DNA of 64,000 nucleotides from Traorella massiliensis (lineage in GTDB: Bacteria; Bacillota_I; Bacilli_A; Erysipelotrichales; Erysipelotrichaceae). A program made the position numbers and the translations under genes. The notes below the pieces were generated by a model, which searched no databases, was not told where the DNA came from, and saw nothing but the letters and a program-made list of their open reading frames with translations. How positions within the stretch are numbered: position 1 is the first letter of the stretch; every line of letters starts with the position of its first letter. Shown here in pieces: positions 59,018 to 64,000 of this stretch. The stretch covers positions 441,624 through 505,623 of the forward strand of contig NZ_LT629967.1 in the NCBI RefSeq assembly GCF_900104665.1, read 5' to 3'.

Positions 59018-60481
59018 ATGAGCGAAGAAAAAAAAGTAGTAAAAGTAAAATTAGTAAAACACGAATGGCCGGATGAAAGACAGGCTAGACATAGAAAATA
59101 TATAAAGAGAGCACTTGGTGTCGTCTTAGCGGTTGTTTTATTTTTAAGTGGAATGACAGCAGGAGCACTTATAGCACAGCCTCAAGAGTCTAAGAGCCTT
59201 ACAAGCAGCAAATTAAATATGATTCTCAAAATTATGAATGAATTATGGTACTTCGGAGATGAGATCGATGATCTTTCTACAGAATTGCTTGATGATGCGA
59301 TTTATGGTATTACTACACAAGAAATTGATATTCACACTCAATATTTAGATAGTGAATATGCACAGCAGTTTCTTTCAAGCATGGAAGGTGCGTTTGTAGG
59401 CATAGGTGTTCAATATTCAACAGCAACCCAAGACTATATTATTTTAAGAGTGTTTAAAGATTCTCCTGCTGAGAATGCAGGAATGAGAGTAGGCGATATT
59501 ATTCGCAAAGTGGATGGTGTTGCCGTTGAAGAGATTGAAGACATTTCAGGAGCAGTAAAAGGTGAAGCGGGAAGTCAGGTAACGATAACTGTACAGCGTG
59601 GAAATGAAATGCTTGATCTTGAGTGTACTCGTGGTGATGTAAATTCAAGTGCGAATGGTTATGTCAGCGGAGATGTCGGTGTATTGGAAATTTTGACAGT
59701 TGCGGATAATACAGCCTCTGTTGTCGGAGAGATACTTGCTGATTTTGAGGAACAGGGAATCAAAAAAATATTGATTGATCTGCGAGATAATGGCGGCGGC
59801 TATTTAACTTCGGTCGTTGATATCGCATCTTATTTCCTTCCAAAAGGAAGTATTGTCTTACAGGAACAGGATAAAGATAAGAATATTATTGAAGATAGAA
59901 CAAATTCAGATATAGAGCCCTATGAATATGATCAGATTGAAGTTTTGATCAATCAGGATACAGCTAGTGCTGCTGAAGTTTTAGCGCTTGCCTTAAAAGA
60001 AACGTTAAATGCAACCATTATCGGAGATGTTTCTTATGGTAAAGGAACGGTTCAGACAACGATTCCATTTAGTGATGGAAGCATGCTGAAGTATACAAAA
60101 GCAATCTGGCTGTCACCAAATGGTAATTCAATCAACAATGTTGGAATTACTCCGGATATTCTGGTAGAAACAGAAGAAGCTCTTTTAACCGCTGCTCCTC
60201 AGGATTTTGAGGCAGTAAGTGTAGATAGCGTATCCACAGCCTGCCAAGTAATGCAAATTTATTTAGATTATTTAGGCTATGATATTGATCGTCAAGATGG
60301 TTATTTCTCTACACAAACACTACAGGCAATGCGACAGTTCGAGGCAGATTATGGATTAGAAGCTCAGGATGAATTGGATGATGAACTTCTAACAGTGATT
60401 CTCTCTAAGGTTATTTATGTCAGCCGTGTAGATGAAAGCAAAGATATACAGAAAATAAGAGCACTTGAAGAATTTAAATAA
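59018..60481 (+). CDS. ctpA: C-terminal processing peptidase, S41 family
   Basis: 487 aa. N-terminal cytoplasmic segment, one membrane anchor (about residues 30-52), PDZ domain ([42 protein letters not shown]), then the S41 protease core with [12 protein letters not shown], catalytic Ser in [15 protein letters not shown] and Lys in [14 protein letters not shown]-terminal PG_binding_1 module ([23 protein letters not shown] onward, YGLEAQ) follows; this is the CtpA/CtpB layout. The start at 59018 has AGGAG 9 nt upstream against 3 nt for the ATG at 59012. In the same gene cluster, FtsEX-linked hydrolases are plausible targets. Confidence 0.94.
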   Translation: MSEEKKVVKVKLVKHEWPDERQARHRKYIKRALGVVLAVVLFLSGMTAGALIAQPQESKSLTSSKLNMILKIMNELWYFGDEIDDLSTELLDDAIYGITTQEIDIHTQYLDSEYAQQFLSSMEGAFVGIGVQYSTATQDYIILRVFKDSPAENAGMRVGDIIRKVDGVAVEEIEDISGAVKGEAGSQVTITVQRGNEMLDLECTRGDVNSSANGYVSGDVGVLEILTVADNTASVVGEILADFEEQGIKKILIDLRDNGGGYLTSVVDIASYFLPKGSIVLQEQDKDKNIIEDRTNSDIEPYEYDQIEVLINQDTASAAEVLALALKETLNATIIGDVSYGKGTVQTTIPFSDGSMLKYTKAIWLSPNGNSINNVGITPDILVETEEALLTAAPQDFEAVSVDSVSTACQVMQIYLDYLGYDIDRQDGYFSTQTLQAMRQFEADYGLEAQDELDDELLTVILSKVIYVSRVDESKDIQKIRALEEFK

Positions 60482-60534
60482 ATAAAACGGGCATAGATTT
60501 AATCTATGCCTCATTCATCAGAAAGGAGCGTTAT

Positions 60535-62502
60535 ATGGATTTTCAACTCGTGTCCAATTACAAGCCTCAAGGGGATCAGCCTCAGGCAATCGAAAAACTC
60601 GTAGAAGGTATAAAATCGGGAAAGAAAAGTCAGGTTTTATTAGGAGCGACAGGAACTGGTAAGACATTTACAGTCAGCAATGTCATACAAGCGGTTAATA
60701 AACCAACATTGGTATTTGCTCATAATAAAACCTTGGCAGGACAGCTTTATGCGGAATTAAAAGAGTTTTTTCCACATAATCGTGTAGAATATTTCGTATC
60801 AAATTTTGATTATTATCAGCCTGAAGCTTATATTCCAAGCAGTGATATATATATTGATAAAACAGCAACTACAAATCAGGAGCTGGATATGCTTAGAATG
60901 GCTGCAACGAATGCAGTTTTGGAAAGAAGAGATACGATCATCGTAGCTTCGGTTGCTTGTATTTATGGTGCCAGCAATCCTGCACAGTATAAGGATATGT
61001 TTTTTACGATAAGAGTAGGAGAAACGATCGATCGTAAAGAATTATTAAAAAAATTAGTAGACAGACAGTATCATCGAAATGATATTGATTTAGAAAGAGC
61101 CAGCTTTCGTGTAAGAGGTGATTCTATTGAAATTGCACCAGGGCATACAGATAGCTATGTATTGCGTATTGAGCTATTTGATGATGAGATCGAACGCATC
61201 TGCGAAGTTGAGCCTGTGAGCGGCAAAGTATTAAATGCTTATACCGTATATGTTGTTTATCCTGCAAGTGGTTATGCAACTGAAAAAAGCATCATTCTTC
61301 ACGCCTGTGATACGATTGAGGAAGAACTTGAGGAAAGACTGGATGAACTTGAAAAGCAAGGTAAGCTTTTAGAAAAACAGCGTTTGGAACAGCGTACCCG
61401 TTATGATGTAGAAGCTTTACGAGAGTTTGGGTTTTGTTCAGGAATTGAAAATTATTCAAGACATATCGATGGCCGGAAGGCAGGAGAACGTCCTTACACG
61501 CTATTAGATTATTTTCCGGATGATTATTTGTTGATCATTGATGAAAGTCATGTTTCATTACCACAGATACGAGGTATGTATAATGGTGATCGTGCCCGTA
61601 AAGAAACACTTGTAAATTATGGTTTCCGCTTACCAAGTGCTTTAGATAATCGTCCAATGCGCTTTGAGGAATTTCAGGAAAAGATCAATCAGGTCATCTA
61701 TGTATCGGCAACTCCAGGAGATTATGAGCTTGAACAGACGCATGGAGAAGTCATCGAACAAATTATTCGTCCAACAGGACTTTTAGATCCAATTGTAGAG
61801 GTTCGTCCAACTCAACATCAGATTGATGATCTGGTAGATGAAATCAACGAAAGAATCCAGAAGAATGAAAGAGTTCTGATCACTGCTTTGACTGTTAGAA
61901 TGGCTGAAGAACTTACAAATTATTTAAAACAGTTAGATTTAAAAGTAGCTTGGCTACATCATGAAATCAAAACGATCGAGAGAAGTGAAATTATTCGTGA
62001 TCTTCGTTTAGGGAAAATTGATGTTTTAATTGGTATCAATTTATTAAGAGAAGGTCTAGATATTCCTGAAGTGTCGCTCATTGCCATCTTAGATGCCGAT
62101 AAAGAAGGTTTCTTACGAAGTGAACGCTCTTTGATTCAGATCATTGGACGTGCAGCCCGTAATGCGCAGGGTAAAGTTATCATGTATGCAGATACTATGA
62201 CTGAAAGTATGCGCAAAGCAATTGAGGAAACAAATCGTCGTCGTTCAATTCAAGAGGCGTTCAATGAAGAACATCATATTACACCACAGACAATTGTGAA
62301 ACCTGTACAGGAAGTCATGCATTCAAAAGAAACTCAGCAGATGAGTGCAAATTATTTGAAGAAGAAAAGTAAGATGAGCAAGAAAGAGAAGGATAAACTG
62401 TTAGCTTCACTGGAAAAAGAAATGAAGCAGGCAGCGAAGGATCTTGATTTTGAAAGAGCTGCAGAACTACGTGATATGTTAATAGAATTAAGAAATGAAT
62501 AA
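60535..62502 (+). CDS. uvrB: Excinuclease ABC subunit B
   Basis: Helicase-like subunit that verifies DNA lesions in nucleotide excision repair. 655 aa: Walker [18 protein letters not shown] (residues 36-52), the beta-hairpin [22 protein letters not shown] (DNA insertion), [14 protein letters not shown], helicase motif [34 protein letters not shown], and a C-terminal UVR/UvrC-binding coiled coil [32 protein letters not shown] precedes the ATG. uvrA, often adjacent, does not follow here. A GGCATAGATT / AATCTATGCC hairpin between ctpA and uvrB (about 60489-60509) lacks a T tract. Confidence 0.97.
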   Translation: MDFQLVSNYKPQGDQPQAIEKLVEGIKSGKKSQVLLGATGTGKTFTVSNVIQAVNKPTLVFAHNKTLAGQLYAELKEFFPHNRVEYFVSNFDYYQPEAYIPSSDIYIDKTATTNQELDMLRMAATNAVLERRDTIIVASVACIYGASNPAQYKDMFFTIRVGETIDRKELLKKLVDRQYHRNDIDLERASFRVRGDSIEIAPGHTDSYVLRIELFDDEIERICEVEPVSGKVLNAYTVYVVYPASGYATEKSIILHACDTIEEELEERLDELEKQGKLLEKQRLEQRTRYDVEALREFGFCSGIENYSRHIDGRKAGERPYTLLDYFPDDYLLIIDESHVSLPQIRGMYNGDRARKETLVNYGFRLPSALDNRPMRFEEFQEKINQVIYVSATPGDYELEQTHGEVIEQIIRPTGLLDPIVEVRPTQHQIDDLVDEINERIQKNERVLITALTVRMAEELTNYLKQLDLKVAWLHHEIKTIERSEIIRDLRLGKIDVLIGINLLREGLDIPEVSLIAILDADKEGFLRSERSLIQIIGRAARNAQGKVIMYADTMTESMRKAIEETNRRRSIQEAFNEEHHITPQTIVKPVQEVMHSKETQQMSANYLKKKSKMSKKEKDKLLASLEKEMKQAAKDLDFERAAELRDMLIELRNE

Positions 62503-62554
62503 AGAATAGAATTAACATCGTACTATAAGTGAGGGAGAAATTCATTTCCCTAAG

Positions 62555-62578
62555 ACGCATAATAAATGCGTTTTTTTT
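62555..62578 (+). terminator. Terminator after uvrB
   Basis: ACGCAT (62555-62560) and ATGCGT (62566-62571) with a 5-nt loop and eight T in the tail. Confidence 0.85.
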
Positions 62579-62668
62579 GCTTATTTCAATTTATTGTGAC
62601 AAATTATACAGATTTTATCTTTTTAAAATAAATGGTGCTATAATGGGAGCAGTAAAAGGAGTAATCTT

Positions 62669-63064
62669 ATGAGGACATTTAAAGGGAAAAATGCTGTTTG
62701 GTTTTATTTCACTTTTATCTTATATAATGTGATTCCTTTTGCTTCTTGGCCATGGGATCTTGGGTTACTGATTATACTTGTTATTTATTATTTGATTGGT
62801 GATTTGATTTTTATTCCATGTATGATAAATAATAAAATTGAATTATATGATGATTATTTTATTTTTCATTATATGTTCAGTAAGCAAAAGGTTATGTTGA
62901 AGGATATAAAAACGATTAAGAAAAGTCATAGTTTTATCGCATCCAGCGCAAATTCGTTAGATAGGATCTATATAGAAACAAAAAATCAGTCAATGTATAT
63001 TTCATTAAAAGAAAATGATGAATTTATCAGACTTGTGAATGAAAAAAGAGAACATATCCTATAA
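62669..63064 (+). CDS. Small membrane protein with PH-like domain
   Basis: 131 aa: two N-terminal hydrophobic segments (about residues 10-28 and 30-50, ending LIFIPCMINNKIELYDDYFIFHYMF) followed by a beta-rich cytoplasmic region KQKVMLKDIKTIKKSHSFIASSANSLDRIYIETKNQSMYISLKENDEFI. The pattern resembles bacterial PH-like (bPH/YyaB-type) proteins. Start ATG follows AAAGGAG. Stands alone; function unknown. Confidence 0.7.
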   Translation: MRTFKGKNAVWFYFTFILYNVIPFASWPWDLGLLIILVIYYLIGDLIFIPCMINNKIELYDDYFIFHYMFSKQKVMLKDIKTIKKSHSFIASSANSLDRIYIETKNQSMYISLKENDEFIRLVNEKREHIL

Positions 63065-63142
63065 AATGTATCTTTAAACTGTACTTTGGTAGTTTACCGC
63101 TATATAAAATAAGTTTATAATAGCATTATTGGAGGTAGTATC

Positions 63143-64000
63143 ATGGAAAGCAAAGAATATAAATTATTAGAAAAGTTATATTTTGAAAGAATAGGTGGCA
63201 CTGACAAAGAACTGGAGGCTTGTCATATCATTCAAGATGAATTGAAACAATTAGGATTAGAAAGTTATATCGAGGATTTTGATGTAGTAACCAATCATGT
63301 ATCAAAGGTTTCTTTAGAGGTGTTAAAACCATATCAAAAAACATATGAAGCAACGGCTTATATGGGCTGTGTCAATACGCAAGGGCTTGTTGGAGAACTT
63401 TGTTATTTTGAAAGCGATAACGCAGTCAGTAAGAAACAGGTTTGTGGTAAGATAGCTTTGGTAAATGGATATTTAGGTATGAAAACTTTTAAAGCTATTA
63501 CAGAAGCAAAAGCTGTTGGCTTTATTACTTATAATGGTAATATTGATAGAGAAGAAAATGATCTTGATCCAAGAGAATTGCGTGAATCTTTACAAGAGTT
63601 TGGCAACCTGCCAGGTGTCAATATCAGGGTAGAAGATGCAATGGAAATGGTAGCTAAGGGAGCTAGTGAAGTTCGTATCGTAGTGGAACAGACGATTGAA
63701 AAAGTATCTTCGCACAATTTGATTTGTGATATTACAAAAGAAAGCGAGGATATGATCGTTTGTACTGCCCACTATGATTCTGTGCCACATTCAAAGGGAG
63801 CCTATGATAATGCGACGGGTAGTGTTTGTCTGTATGGACTTGCGAAAGAATTAAAAGATAAAAAATTAGCACATAATCTACGTCTTATCTGGTGTGGCAG
63901 CGAAGAGAGAGGTCTTTTAGGATCAAAAGCATATGTAGCAGCTCACCAGGAAGAAATGGAAAATATCAAGTTATGTGTCAATGTTGATATGATTGGTTCT
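63143..64000 (+). CDS. M28 family metallopeptidase, 3' end outside window
   Basis: At least 286 codons. An N-terminal cap (LLEKLYFERIGGTDKELEACHIIQDELKQLG) leads to a PA-like insert (VNGYLGMKTFKAITEAKAVGFITYNG...) and then the zinc-peptidase core. CTAHYDSVPHSKGAYDNATGSV supplies His and Asp ligands, RLIWCGSEERGLLGSKAYV the Glu-Glu pair, and VNVDMIG the next Asp. Typical of Firmicute M28 aminopeptidase-like proteins with a PA insert. No signal peptide, so probably cytoplasmic. Start ATG follows GGAGGTAG; TATAAT at about 63115-63120 is a likely -10. The C-terminal part is cut by the window end. Confidence 0.9.
   Translation, partial: MESKEYKLLEKLYFERIGGTDKELEACHIIQDELKQLGLESYIEDFDVVTNHVSKVSLEVLKPYQKTYEATAYMGCVNTQGLVGELCYFESDNAVSKKQVCGKIALVNGYLGMKTFKAITEAKAVGFITYNGNIDREENDLDPRELRESLQEFGNLPGVNIRVEDAMEMVAKGASEVRIVVEQTIEKVSSHNLICDITKESEDMIVCTAHYDSVPHSKGAYDNATGSVCLYGLAKELKDKKLAHNLRLIWCGSEERGLLGSKAYVAAHQEEMENIKLCVNVDMIGS

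Noticed and set aside
60487-60512. Hairpin GGCATAGATT / AATCTATGCC between ctpA and uvrB as a terminator
   Set aside because: Perfect stem but no T tract; could be a processing or attenuating hairpin, so not listed as a terminator.
1-64000. CRISPR arrays, tRNA or rRNA genes, and prophage
   Set aside because: I saw no regularly spaced repeats, no cloverleaf-forming or rRNA-like sequences and no phage structural genes while reading both strands; small RNA genes could be missed by eye.

Overview
This window looks like chromosome from a low-GC, Gram-positive gut Firmicute, most likely from the Erysipelotrichia; that placement is inferred from gene content and style, since no rRNA or marker search was possible. 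UGA is a stop codon, so it is not a Mollicute. Supporting features are strong AGGAGG ribosome sites, many TTG/GTG starts, a CIRCE-type heat-shock operator, a comFA-comFC / secA-prfB block, an ftsE-ftsX-murein hydrolase-ctpA-uvrB block, and three DegV (fatty-acid-binding) genes. I see no tRNA, rRNA or CRISPR array.

Layout. 0-2.5 kb: a frameshifted TnpB-like transposon gene and a hypothetical protein. 2.5-14 kb: mnmG, a LURP-one protein, CIRCE-controlled hsp20 with a DUF308 protein, yigZ, two tandem DegV genes, a sirtuin, a GH4 phospho-glycosidase, a deleted group IIC intron, and a foreign-looking XRE regulator with helical repeats. 14-17 kb: a small Rpn-like protein and feoAB. 17-27.6 kb: a complete Phe/Tyr pathway. 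Eight overlapping aro genes run on the minus strand behind a leader peptide with the codon run Phe-Tyr-Phe-Tyr and a terminator; pheA and an aminotransferase diverge from it. 28.5-35 kb: an ECF sigma factor operon with an ABC transporter carrying three paralogous permeases. 35-37 kb: a TPM-like membrane protein with PspA. 37-38.7 kb: an ISL3-family insertion sequence. 38.7-47.2 kb: radical SAM plus ABC-F genes, an MFS transporter, galE, nitroreductase, GNAT acetyltransferase, a full-length Rpn-family protein, and mntP under a yybP-ykoY riboswitch. 47.5-64 kb: comFA-comFC, two cold-shock genes, secA, prfB, yitT, ftsE-ftsX-murein hydrolase, DegV divergent from a DUF1836 regulator, ctpA, uvrB, a PH-like protein and a truncated M28 peptidase.

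How the genes work together. The aro locus holds every enzyme from PEP plus erythrose 4-phosphate to phenylalanine and tyrosine, with one leader-type attenuator on the eight-gene arm and two TTCATGAA palindromes between the two arms. Stress control appears at hsp20 (CIRCE), PspA and the ECF operon. The most unexpected signal is a 40-bp upstream block shared (36 of 40 identical, same 7-nt distance to the ATG) by comFA and by the small Rpn-like gene 33 kb away. This suggests that a nuclease-fold protein belongs to the competence regulon.
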